Origin: Haloterrigena sp. H1 | GTDB taxonomy: Archaea; Halobacteriota; Halobacteria; Halobacteriales; Natrialbaceae | Assembly: GCF_005938085.1 (NCBI RefSeq) | Contig: NZ_SMZK01000001.1 | Location: 1,984,001 to 2,048,000 of the forward strand | Direction of reading: 5' to 3' | DNA: 64,000 nucleotides | Shown here: positions 1 through 7,635 of the stretch, one piece after another | How the letters are laid out: every line of letters begins with the position of its first letter | How positions within the stretch are numbered: the first letter of the stretch is position 1 | Position numbers and translations under genes: made by a program | Notes under the pieces: generated by a model | What the model saw: only the letters and a program-made list of their open reading frames with translations | The model's database searches: none | Told to the model about the DNA's origin: nothing

Positions 1-2
1 GC

Positions 3-779
3 GACGACAATCTCAAGAAAGGGGACGACGCCACGAGCTACGAGCCCGGCGTCGCCGAACAGGCAATGGCAGCCGTCGCGGGCGTTGGCCTCACGAGCCA
101 GCGACTCGGTGCCGTCCTCGAGCGACTCCGGCTCGACGACCTCGTCGCAGCGTACGCCCCAGCCGGGCTCGTCAGCGCAGGGGCAACCCAGGTCGATTTC
201 CGTGCGTCGAGTGCGTACGTTCGCTCGCGAATCGAACTCGGAGTTCGGCTCAATCTCGAGGGTCGCGAGCCCGACGGCGTCGTCCCGCCCGAGGAGTACG
301 AGGACGTCCGAGAACGGATCATCGACGCCTTGCGAACGGTCACGACGCCCGATGGCGAGCGTGTGTTCGAAGCGGTTGAGCGCAGGGAGGAATACTTCCA
401 CGGCCCCGAAAGCGACCACGCCGTGGATATCGTGACCGTCCCCGCGGACTTCGAGCACTTCATCTCGGCGACGCTGCGAGACGAGCAGTTCGGTCCGCCG
501 AGCGAACTCTGGAACCACAAGCTCGAGGGAACGGTCGCGGCCTCCGGCGACGATATCGATCATACCGCCGGTGTCGATGACGCTCACCTCTTCGACATCG
601 CACCGACCGTCCTCTCGACGCTCGGCGTGCCGGTCGACGAGCGGATGGACGGCGAGACGCTCCCATGTGTCGAGTCGACCGGAACGCGCCAGTATCCACG
701 GCTCGAGGGGGATCGCTCGGTCGACACGGCCGACGAGGGTGTGGAAAAACGACTCGCGGATCTCGGCTATCTCGAGTGA
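3..779 (+). CDS. AlkP-superfamily phosphodiesterase/phosphatase, C-terminal part (5' cut by window edge)
   Basis: The reading frame is open from the first bases, so only the last 258 codons are present. The protein is clearly a paralogue of the complete enzyme starting at 17782. Shared stretches include an AYVRS-ELGVR-NLEGREP block, a WNHK motif, an FDIAPT block and the terminal DLGYL. In this family (type I phosphodiesterase/nucleotide pyrophosphatase) the visible part carries the end of the metal-dependent hydrolase domain; the nucleophile and the first metal ligands lie upstream of the window. The substrate is unknown. Its neighbours, a PP-loop enzyme and a GT-C-like membrane protein, suggest a role in surface glycan or phospho-headgroup metabolism, which is inference. 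Confidence 0.85.
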   Translation, partial: DDNLKKGDDATSYEPGVAEQAMAAVAGVGLTSQRLGAVLERLRLDDLVAAYAPAGLVSAGATQVDFRASSAYVRSRIELGVRLNLEGREPDGVVPPEEYEDVRERIIDALRTVTTPDGERVFEAVERREEYFHGPESDHAVDIVTVPADFEHFISATLRDEQFGPPSELWNHKLEGTVAASGDDIDHTAGVDDAHLFDIAPTVLSTLGVPVDERMDGETLPCVESTGTRQYPRLEGDRSVDTADEGVEKRLADLGYLE

Positions 780-817
780 GGGCCGAAAACGGTGGCAGGC
801 TGTGGCGGACTATAGCG

Positions 818-2125
818 CTATCTGTCGGAGCGAACGAGCTGCAAGCCGGCTTTCGCCGTTCGCCACGCCGGGTACATCGTCCTGTAGACGCTGTTCGGGG
901 TGTTTCTCGCACCGACCCAGAAGAGCCGATGGGTCAGCGGCGGCTCGGACGACGAGACCAACTCGTCTAAATCGACGGTTTCGAGCCACTCGAAGAACGT
1001 TCGCTCGGCCGGCGATGTCGGCTCTGTTTCGCGTGCGCGCTCGCGGATGTCGGCCCACATGTGCCGTTCGTCCTGGCCGAGCACCCAGTCGCCGCGCTCG
1101 AGCGAGCGCCGGAGGTCGTGGTAGTCTGCGTCCGCGAAGGGATAGCCGTGGGCCGGCGGCTCGAGCCCCGAAAGCCGGAGCCCAACGGCAGTACGATAGC
1201 ACTTCTCGCACTCGCCGCAGTTGCCGTCCATTCGGTCGTTGCAGGTCTGCAACTGGAGCCCCGGATCTTCGTTACGGACGTAGTCAGCAATGACGTCGAG
1301 GCGTTCCTGGCGGGTGAGTTCGTAGGCGTCGTGGTGACACTGCGTGCCGGTCCAGCGGACGTGTTCGTCGATATCGGGGCGCGAACCCCACTCGAGGTCG
1401 ATGCCGTCCCAGTGGGTCGCGGCGACGTAGAGATCGGTCATCCCGCGTGCGTAGGCCATCGGTGCACAGAGGCCCAAGAGTCCGAGGCCGTGGCCGACGG
1501 AGCTGTACCAGCCGCCGTCGACGTAGCGTTTGTAGTGGGCCAACAGCATTGGATGATCGAGAAACGAGAGCATGTTCGACTCGACGAACGCGGTCTCACA
1601 ATCGTGATCGGCGGCGAACCGCGAGACGCGCTCGCGGAGTGCATTCCACTTCTCGTCGTCGGCTGCGTCCGGCGTGATCGTCCAGCCCCGAACGCTGATC
1701 AGCGTCGGCGACTCGTCGCGATGACGGACGTACGAACACGTCGAATCTACGCCGCCGGTAAACAACAGGCCGCTCTCGTCGCCCGGTTCAGGGTCGGGAT
1801 CGATCGTTCGCCGCGCATAGAGCGTCCCGCCCTCGAGGAAGTCGTACATCTCACACAGCGACGCTTGCACGTCCTCGAGCGCCCGGGCGAACGTCGCGTC
1901 GACCTCGTCGACGTAGACGTCGGCCCCGTTGGCCCACGCGACCGGACAGACCTGTGCGAGCACCGGAATCGCGAGGACGCCCTCGGGGACGTCTTCGATC
2001 GGCACGTCGTAGCTGGTTCGAAACGGTTCGTCGGTGAAAAACCGCTCGAGGTCGGCCGAACTACGGACCGAACACTCGAGGCGGCCGTCGTGGACTGAAA
2101 TTCCGTCAATGATGATCGATGACAT
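818..2125 (-). CDS. QueC-like PP-loop ATP pyrophosphatase superfamily protein
   Basis: This is a 435-aa protein starting at the ATG that gives MSSIIIDG. An in-frame extension upstream is possible but reads as low-quality non-coding sequence. Residues 123-128 (TGGVDS) are the adenylating PP-loop SGGxDS-type motif. Near residues 295-309 there are four cysteines (Cys295, then CGECEKC), the zinc-binding arrangement seen after the PP-loop domain in QueC-type enzymes. Such enzymes activate a carboxylate or carbonyl with ATP. This one is longer and divergent, so 7-cyano-deazaguanine synthesis should not be assumed. The gene is divergent from the GT-C-like gene across a 286-bp gap and convergent with the AlkP-like gene. 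A glycan-tailoring amidation or ligation role is only suggested by context. Confidence 0.8.
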   Translation of the reverse strand: MSSIIIDGISVHDGRLECSVRSSADLERFFTDEPFRTSYDVPIEDVPEGVLAIPVLAQVCPVAWANGADVYVDEVDATFARALEDVQASLCEMYDFLEGGTLYARRTIDPDPEPGDESGLLFTGGVDSTCSYVRHRDESPTLISVRGWTITPDAADDEKWNALRERVSRFAADHDCETAFVESNMLSFLDHPMLLAHYKRYVDGGWYSSVGHGLGLLGLCAPMAYARGMTDLYVAATHWDGIDLEWGSRPDIDEHVRWTGTQCHHDAYELTRQERLDVIADYVRNEDPGLQLQTCNDRMDGNCGECEKCYRTAVGLRLSGLEPPAHGYPFADADYHDLRRSLERGDWVLGQDERHMWADIRERARETEPTSPAERTFFEWLETVDLDELVSSSEPPLTHRLFWVGARNTPNSVYRTMYPAWRTAKAGLQLVRSDR

Positions 2126-2411
2126 AGGACGTGGTCGGATCGTCCAGACTGGATCACGACCGGCTACAAAAACCATCAGAACCGTTGAACGGCCGCGCGC
2201 CGAGGCGGCGCGCTGTAGGCAGGTGTCCCCTATCGACAGGGACAGCATATCTCGACGCGTGCGCGTGCCGTGACAGTCTGTCACACCGTTGTGCGAGCAA
2301 CGACAACGGCTGTGTTCGCAGGTATGATCCCTATAACAATCCACGGCAGCGGCGACGACTGGGCCAATACATGCGTCTCGAGAGTGGTCCGGCCGCGCCG
2401 GGTGACAGCCC

Positions 2412-4235
2412 ATGAGACGATCGACGATCGATGTGACGGTCGCGGTCGGCTTTCTCGCGGTTGCGATCGGGCTCCTCGTGGCGAGAGCGAATCCCGCGAC
2501 CGCCTACGAGCCGTCGGTCTACGTGGGAACCCCGACGATCACATGGGCCGGGTTCGCGTTGGCGCTCGCGATCGCCGTCGGAACGACGCTGGTCTGTCGC
2601 GGTCGCCAGCAGGGCGTCGGGATCGGCCTCGGCACGCTGACGGTCACAGCGATCGTGAGTCTGCCGCTGGTCCGGAACTACCGCTTCGCCGGAATGGGCG
2701 ATGCGCTCACGCATTTGGGGCTGACACGGGACATCGTCACTGGCGCAACCCAACCACACGAGCTCTTCTATCCCGGATTGCACGCGATCGCGGCGGTATT
2801 TCACTACCTCGCTGGGGTCCCGATCGAGCGTGGCCTCCTGATCGGCATGGTCGTCCTGTTCGTCCCCTTCGTCGTCTTCGTCCCGCTGGTCGTCCGCGGG
2901 ATGGGCGCCAGTGGGGTCGCGGTCGGCCTCGCGGCGATCGTCTCCTGGATGGTGTTGCCGGTCAACAACATCGCGACCCACATGGCCGTCCACACCAACT
3001 CGAACGCGTTGTTTCTCGTTCCGGCCGTTCTCTTCGCGATCGTCGCCTACCTCCGACGACGCGCGACGGTCGAACGACTCCCCCTCGATGTGTCGCCGTT
3101 TAGCGTCCTCATCCTTCTCACTGGGTTCGTGCTCCTGGTGGTCCACCCCCAGCAGATGGTCAACGTCGTCGTCTTCATCGGTGCGGTCAGCGGTGTCCAG
3201 TATCTCGCTCGGCGACGCTTCGACGACCATCCGATGCTCGAGCATCCGACGACCTACGCCCATACGATCGCGCTGGGTGCCCTCTTTGGTCTCTGGGCGC
3301 TCGGCAACGAGCGGTTCAGGCAGGCTGTCGCCGGACTCGTCACCGGACTCCTCTCACAGGACATCGGCGGGAGTTCGACCGTCAATCAGCGCGGGACGTC
3401 GTTGACCGAAATCGGCGGGAGCCTCACCGAACTGTTCGTGAAGATGTTCCTCGATATGGCTATCATCGCCCTCGTCGTCGGCGTCTTTATCTTGCTCGTC
3501 TGGCTCCGTCGGACGAGCCTCGACGACGAACCCAGATCGTTCGTCAACTACGTCTCGCTCGCGCTGTTCCCGCTGACGGGCATGTTTTTCGTCTACTTCC
3601 TCGGGACGCCGACGATGGCGTTCCGGCAGATCGGCTTTATTTACGTTTTCCTGACGATCCTGGCCGGGATCGCCTTCGCGCGGCTCGTCGGCGGTCTCTC
3701 GAGTACGATCACGAGGCCGGGTGCGAACGCGGTCGTCGCGCTGGTCCTCAGTGCCTGTCTCGTCCTCGGGCTATTGACGGTGTTTACGTCGCCGCTGATC
3801 TACAATCCCAGCCAGCACGTGACCGACGAGATGATGAGCGGCTATGAGGACGCGTTGGACCACGGAAACGAGAGCGTCCCCTACGCTGGAATGGGCTACG
3901 ACCCGTACCGGTACGCACACGGGCTCAACGGGGTCGCCGGCGGGACCAATACTGTCGGCGGCGCGTCGGCTGCCACCGGAACCGTCAACGCCAGCCTGTT
4001 CTCGGCGGGCAACTACACCGGTGCCTACCCCTCCGACGAGTACTACTTCGTCTACACGGAGTGGGACCGGACCAAAGAGATCGACATCTACAGAGAACTC
4101 AACTACGACCGCGCTGCACTCGAGGGACTCGACACCGAGCCGGACGCGAACAAGGTCATCTCGAACGACGAGTTCACGATGTACACGGTCAACGGGACGC
4201 CGACCAACAGCACACCGGCCACCGCCACTGCATGA
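2412..4235 (+). CDS. Polytopic membrane protein, GT-C glycosyltransferase-like
   Basis: This 607-aa protein has about 11-13 hydrophobic segments filling residues 5-480, followed by a roughly 120-aa polar, Tyr- and Asn-rich domain expected outside the cell. An early extracytoplasmic loop (GMGDALTHLG, then LFYPGLHAI) resembles the acidic first loop of GT-C transferases and oligosaccharyl-transferase-like proteins, which use lipid-phosphate sugar donors. No family can be named from sequence alone. The last residues are Thr/Ala/Pro-rich. The TGA stop is not native sequence: it is the first three bases of the end of the adjoining TnpB element, so the original C-terminus may have been different. 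Confidence 0.8.
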   Translation: MRRSTIDVTVAVGFLAVAIGLLVARANPATAYEPSVYVGTPTITWAGFALALAIAVGTTLVCRGRQQGVGIGLGTLTVTAIVSLPLVRNYRFAGMGDALTHLGLTRDIVTGATQPHELFYPGLHAIAAVFHYLAGVPIERGLLIGMVVLFVPFVVFVPLVVRGMGASGVAVGLAAIVSWMVLPVNNIATHMAVHTNSNALFLVPAVLFAIVAYLRRRATVERLPLDVSPFSVLILLTGFVLLVVHPQQMVNVVVFIGAVSGVQYLARRRFDDHPMLEHPTTYAHTIALGALFGLWALGNERFRQAVAGLVTGLLSQDIGGSSTVNQRGTSLTEIGGSLTELFVKMFLDMAIIALVVGVFILLVWLRRTSLDDEPRSFVNYVSLALFPLTGMFFVYFLGTPTMAFRQIGFIYVFLTILAGIAFARLVGGLSSTITRPGANAVVALVLSACLVLGLLTVFTSPLIYNPSQHVTDEMMSGYEDALDHGNESVPYAGMGYDPYRYAHGLNGVAGGTNTVGGASAATGTVNASLFSAGNYTGAYPSDEYYFVYTEWDRTKEIDIYRELNYDRAALEGLDTEPDANKVISNDEFTMYTVNGTPTNSTPATATA

Positions 4236-4340
4236 CATCCTCCCCGGCGTTCACGCCGGGGTTTCCTCTCGCTGGGAGTCTCGGCTACGCCGAGTCCACG
4301 GAGGCAACTTGCGGGTTCGTGTGCTCCTCGTTGGGACGGA
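4236..4340 (-). ncRNA. Predicted omega (reRNA) guide-RNA scaffold at right end of TnpB copy 1
   Basis: In IS200/IS605 elements the guide RNA covers the 3' end of tnpB and the right element end, and its guide is the flanking host sequence. Here the end contains a perfect 8-bp stem with a TTCA loop at 4242-4261 and a second hairpin (CTCGGC/GCCGAG). Copy 2 keeps the first stem with a different sequence (7 of 8 pairs). The guide would be read from about 4213-4232, the 3' end of the GT-C-like gene. Transcription is not shown, so this is prediction by family. Confidence 0.4.
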
Positions 4341-5565
4341 GAGAGCGTGGTGACTCCAGCCAGTCGTGGCTGTCCCACTTGAGGCACACGGGCCGTGCCA
4401 TCGGCCGTGCTACGTCTTCGTGCCGTTTCAGGAACGTCTCGCTTGCGCCGAGGTCCGCGTGGCCTTCGAAGCCGCAACGACAGGTGAGCGTGTCTTGATG
4501 CCGCGTTGTGTCCGTGATTGAGCCGCAGTTCGGACACATCTGCGAGCTCCACGCTTCCGTGCGGACTTCGACGGTTATGCCGAACTCCTCGGCGGTATCG
4601 GCGAGCCGTCCGACGAATCGCCGGAACGCCCAGAAGTTGTGCAACTTGGCGTTCGTCCGAACAGACCAGTGCGTCTCGAGTACGTCGGTAAGATCGCCGA
4701 CATACACCGTGGAGACGCCTTGGTCGTACAGACGTTCGATCAGATCCCGGCAGAGCGCATCCTGTGCATGGTCGCGTCGTCGGGTCCGTCGCCGGTACAG
4801 CGAGTCGATTTGAGTCGAACGGTACCGCCCTTCGCGGAGTTTTGACTGAAGATCGGCAATTCGTTGCGTGGTGTCGCGGAACCGTTCGAACAGTTCGCGC
4901 CCTTCGTACAGGTACTGCTCGCCGGTTGAAACCGTACAGGCGACGATATTGTTCGCACCGATGTCCAGAGCGGCGGTTTCGTCCGCCAGTGGTTGTGCCA
5001 GTCGAGAATTGTCGATTGTGACTGGCTGAAAGGCTCTGAACGTCTCGCTCACATCGTCGTAATGCAGTTCCAATCGGCCCTGTTTGTCGTACTCCTTCCA
5101 GTTGGGTTTGCCCCGAACTTCGAGCCGGAGACGCTCTCCGTATCCAAGACCGTATTCCTCTTTCAGGTCTTGGCCGACAAGAATCTCGAGCCGAGAGTGT
5201 TGGCCCCATTCGACCGAGTACGACGTGTTTCGGATGGACGTCCGCAGTTCGCGACCCTTGTCTTGGTTGCCCCAGAAGCCGGGCTTGCCGTTGGCTTCTC
5301 CCTTCTCTTGGAGTTCGAAGAACGAGCGCCACGCTTCGCGGTTCTTGCGTTCGATCTGCTGAACGGTTGACGCGCCGAGCGTACCGCCGTACCGTCCGCG
5401 GTACTCGTCGATCTCCCAAACGTCGCCGTCCGGATCTTCGAAGTTGGTTCGGCGCTGATAATTGATCTCGTTCCAGAGAGCGGCTGAAGCGTCCAAGTGC
5501 CGTCGAAGCAACTCCTCGTCCGCGTCGGACTGGGAAACTACTTCGAACTCGTTGGTGCGCTTCAT
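4285..5565 (-). CDS. tnpB: TnpB-family RNA-guided nuclease homologue (copy 1)
   Basis: This is a 426-aa TnpB starting at ATG MKRTNEF. The N-terminal half is the RNA/DNA-binding part. The RuvC-like core begins at residue 199 (ALDIG, Asp201 as first catalytic acid). A zinc finger follows (Cys344, Cys347, Cys362, Cys364) and the last acid is Asp371. The second motif reads VYVGDL at 287-292, so Gly290 occupies the place of the usual catalytic Glu. Glu337, in a TEAWSSQ stretch just before the zinc finger, is a candidate relocated acid and is also present in copy 2. The protein is therefore either an enzyme with a rearranged active site or a nuclease-dead form. The 55-bp gap to the divergent small gene must hold both promoters. 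Confidence 0.9.
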   Translation of the reverse strand: MKRTNEFEVVSQSDADEELLRRHLDASAALWNEINYQRRTNFEDPDGDVWEIDEYRGRYGGTLGASTVQQIERKNREAWRSFFELQEKGEANGKPGFWGNQDKGRELRTSIRNTSYSVEWGQHSRLEILVGQDLKEEYGLGYGERLRLEVRGKPNWKEYDKQGRLELHYDDVSETFRAFQPVTIDNSRLAQPLADETAALDIGANNIVACTVSTGEQYLYEGRELFERFRDTTQRIADLQSKLREGRYRSTQIDSLYRRRTRRRDHAQDALCRDLIERLYDQGVSTVYVGDLTDVLETHWSVRTNAKLHNFWAFRRFVGRLADTAEEFGITVEVRTEAWSSQMCPNCGSITDTTRHQDTLTCRCGFEGHADLGASETFLKRHEDVARPMARPVCLKWDSHDWLESPRSLRPNEEHTNPQVASVDSA

Positions 5566-5621
5566 CGCTACTTCTGTGCACGAGTATAACTAACATAAAT
5601 ATACGAATTCTCGTAGATACT

Positions 5622-5762
5622 GTGTCGAACTACGTGAACATCGAAGTCCCCGACGACGAACAGTATGAGCGCATCAAACGCGTGAAAAACGAACACGGTC
5701 TGACGTGGCGCGGGATGTTGATCCACGCCGCCGACGACTTGGAGACTCCGGCCGGGGAGTAA
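5622..5762 (+). CDS. Small RHH-like protein divergent from TnpB (copy 1)
   Basis: A GTG start gives a 46-aa product beginning MSNYVNIEVPDDE. The pattern is a short beta-strand, a charged helix, a turn and a second helix (TWRGMLIHAADDLE), as in ribbon-helix-helix DNA-binding or antitoxin-like proteins. Copy 2 has a gene of almost the same length in the same divergent position but with little sequence identity, which argues for function. It lies inside the element, between tnpB and the left end. A role as autorepressor of tnpB is inference. Confidence 0.6.
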   Translation: MSNYVNIEVPDDEQYERIKRVKNEHGLTWRGMLIHAADDLETPAGE

Positions 5763-5786
5763 CCGGTGGTTCGCGTCGTCGAGTGA

Positions 5787-5827
5787 CGCGATTCACGCCC
5801 GCCGTAAACGGCTGGACTCTCTCGCTG
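5787..5827. repeat. Left end of TnpB element copy 1 (internally deleted)
   Basis: The copy starts CGCGATTCACGCCCGCC and ends CTCTCGCTG, matching the outer parts of the 93-bp end at 48463-48555 and the solo end at 34858-34946. The middle, which holds the inner hairpin in the other copies, is missing and replaced by a short CCG-TAAA-CGG hairpin. Confidence 0.75.
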
Positions 5828-6147
5828 TTTTAGGTAGGCTCGCCGTCAGCACCGATGTCGGCATACGTGCCGGCTCAAGCAGGCGACCGTCACACACTAG
5901 GTCGATTCGATGTAGAAAGTCCCAATTGAGACCTGGGAAATACGTTGCTTCTCGCGTGAAACGACGCCGATCGCTGTGTAACAGTCTATCAACCGCTTGC
6001 CGAATTCGACCGTGAGAGCGCCTTTGTCCCGGGTATTTTCGTATTTACCGAGGAACGTTCCGATTTCGCCGCTGTGTTCGGCCGATATTTCGTTCGTAAC
6101 TTCGAGAACGAACCATACTGAATTGTGTAATATTATCCATCGATTTG
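5828..6147. other. Intergenic region between TnpB element and beta-helix gene
   Basis: There is no credible coding sequence in this stretch. AT content rises toward its right end, where the promoter of the beta-helix gene lies. Some of it may be debris of the 3' end of the GT-C-like locus displaced by the TnpB insertion. Confidence 0.5.
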
Positions 6148-6192
6148 AATAGAGTCTGAAAATCTTGGCGATAGCAGCAAGAAAAAGTTTAT
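6148..6192 (+). promoter_or_regulatory. Promoter of beta-helix gene 1 with upstream motif shared by its paralogue
   Basis: The TATA-like AAAGTTTAT at 6184-6192 lies 27 nt before the ATG, so the mRNA is probably leaderless. An upstream motif (ATAGAGTCTGAAAATCTT, 6148-6165) matches ATACAGTCTGTAAATTTT, placed 17-19 nt before the identical TATA of the second beta-helix gene. This suggests a shared activator site or shared BRE context. Confidence 0.6.
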
Positions 6193-6219
6193 GAGCGTAA
6201 GGTGGTGTTACGGAATTGT

Positions 6220-7170
6220 ATGGCGCAGAATCCCCGTACGTCCGAAACGGAATCTACTCCGACTACAGGCCGTAACTCCGGATTAACCCGCCGCAACTAC
6301 GTTCGCTCGCTCGCTGCAGTGGCGACGGCGACGACCGCGATCGGTGGGGCCGGCTCCGCTGCGGCCAAGGACGACTACGAGGTCATCAAAGCCCAGGGAC
6401 AGACGATCACCATCGACGCGGGTGAGACCTGGGAGAACAAGCTCATCGACATGACGACCGGCCAGGACATCGTCATCACCGCCCACAGCAGTGACTGGAC
6501 GGTCCGAAACATCGGATTCAAGGGCGAGAACACCTCTGGAACCGGCTCTGCCACCTTCGGCATCTCCGACACCGCCGGTGGTACCTGTACCGTCGAGAAC
6601 GTCTACCTCGGCGACGGTGCGAGCACGGGCAACGGTAACCCCAACGGACACGGCCAGACTGCCTTCTGGGCTGCCCCCGACCACTCCGGCCACATCGACT
6701 TCAAGAACGTCAACATTCAGGGCTTCGCGGACAACGCGATCTACGGCTCCGCGCCCGGAACCAAAGGCGGCGGGACGATCCACATCGACAGCAGTTTCGC
6801 CGCGAACTGTTATGTCTCGCACTTCCGACTGGCCACCGAAGGCAGCAAGGTCACGAACTCGAGCGTCTACGTCGACTCCAGCGAGGGCTACGTCGGCCGC
6901 GGGATCTGGGCGTGGGCACCCGGGACGATCGAGGTCGAGAACTGCCAGCTCGAGATGAACGGCCAGAACAACGCCATCGTCGCCGGTGCAAACGGCAACC
7001 CGACCGAAGTCGTCGTCAAGAAATCCGACTACGACAAGACGGCGGGCATCGCCGAACACGCCGGCTCGAACGTCAAACTCGGTAAGAAGGTCGGAACCAG
7101 CCCCAAGGCTGTCATTCCGGACGGCGTCCCGACCTCCCCCGAAGAAGCGGCGTCCGGCGCGTCGAACTGA
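6220..7170 (+). CDS. Tat-exported right-handed beta-helix protein 1
   Basis: The product is 316 aa starting at ATG MAQNPRTSE. The in-frame GTG 18 nt earlier is less likely because the TATA spacing fits the ATG. A Tat signal (TRRNYVRSLAAVATA, then a hydrophobic stretch ending GSAAA) occupies residues about 22-50. The rest is Gly/Asn/Asp-rich with repeated V-N-V-x-I turns typical of pectate-lyase-like beta-helices (FKNVNIQGF, VENCQLEMNG). No catalytic residues can be assigned. It shares the whole helix domain and the ending PDGVPTS-EEAASG with the next gene. A secreted or surface protein is supported; enzymatic or adhesive function is open. Confidence 0.85.
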   Translation: MAQNPRTSETESTPTTGRNSGLTRRNYVRSLAAVATATTAIGGAGSAAAKDDYEVIKAQGQTITIDAGETWENKLIDMTTGQDIVITAHSSDWTVRNIGFKGENTSGTGSATFGISDTAGGTCTVENVYLGDGASTGNGNPNGHGQTAFWAAPDHSGHIDFKNVNIQGFADNAIYGSAPGTKGGGTIHIDSSFAANCYVSHFRLATEGSKVTNSSVYVDSSEGYVGRGIWAWAPGTIEVENCQLEMNGQNNAIVAGANGNPTEVVVKKSDYDKTAGIAEHAGSNVKLGKKVGTSPKAVIPDGVPTSPEEAASGASN

Positions 7171-7565
7171 AGCTACTTCTGAGTCGAGCTACCGCATGAC
7201 TGTAGCCCCGCTGACGCACCGCTCTCCGTCGATCAATCCCCGCTGACGCGACTGTCCTCCCCAACGCGGATCACTCCCTCCCTTCCACGATCCGCGCTGG
7301 CACACCACGCTGTTTTCGTTTCCTCCCGGTTCCGGAACGCTCGTTCTCGTCCGAGCAGTGCGGACTCTCCCGCTCGAGCGGCTGTAAGTGAGCTGCCACG
7401 GGCTGGGTAATATCGTTTTACTCAGAACCAGTGCTCGAGGTCGGGCGAGTTTCGGCGCTGCTACGCGGTAATACAGTATTACCATCAAGGAGAGTGGAAT
7501 ATGACGCGAATTCAAATTTCGTCGCATTCACCCACACAATCATTTATGAATTCTACAGATTATAG
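7171..7565. other. Intergenic region between the two beta-helix genes
   Basis: About 400 bases carry no credible gene. The right part is AT-rich and leads into the promoter of the second beta-helix gene. No repeat or RNA gene is recognised. Confidence 0.5.
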
Positions 7566-7608
7566 ATACAGTCTGTAAATTTTAGGCTCTAGAATTGGGA
7601 AAGTTTAT
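7566..7608 (+). promoter_or_regulatory. Promoter of beta-helix gene 2
   Basis: ATACAGTCTGTAAATTTT at 7566-7583 and the TATA-like AAAGTTTAT at 7600-7608 repeat the arrangement upstream of the first beta-helix gene. The spacing from TATA to ATG is identical (27 nt). Confidence 0.6.
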
Positions 7609-7635
7609 CTGGGTAGTCTCATATTACCCGATTGC

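Larger units (their letters stand above)
4233..5827 (-). mobile_element. IS200/IS605-type TnpB element (copy 1, no TnpA)
   Basis: The element comprises a minus-strand tnpB, a divergent small RHH-like gene and two recognisable ends. The tnpB-distal (right) end begins TGACATCCTCC, followed by an 8-bp hairpin at 4242-4261. The same arrangement begins copy 2 at 46854. The left end (5787-5827) shares its outer bases with copy 2 and with a solo copy at 34858, but has an internal deletion. There is no Y1 transposase gene, so movement would need TnpA in trans. The true outer boundary on the left may extend a few bases further, because copies 1 and 2 both continue with an AGGTAG. Confidence 0.8.

Noticed and set aside
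1061..2098. A 345-codon plus-strand frame opposite the PP-loop gene
   Set aside because: It has no recognisable motifs, while the minus strand has the PP-loop and zinc-binding cysteines.
2270..3263. Frames antisense to the 5' half of the GT-C-like gene
   Set aside because: They are shadows of the long hydrophobic gene; Arg/Asp-rich low-complexity products without domain signatures.
4103..5596. A longer 497-codon minus-strand frame over the TnpB gene
   Set aside because: It is in a different frame from TnpB, is Arg/Ser-rich and runs past the element end. The 426-aa frame has the RuvC and zinc-finger motifs.
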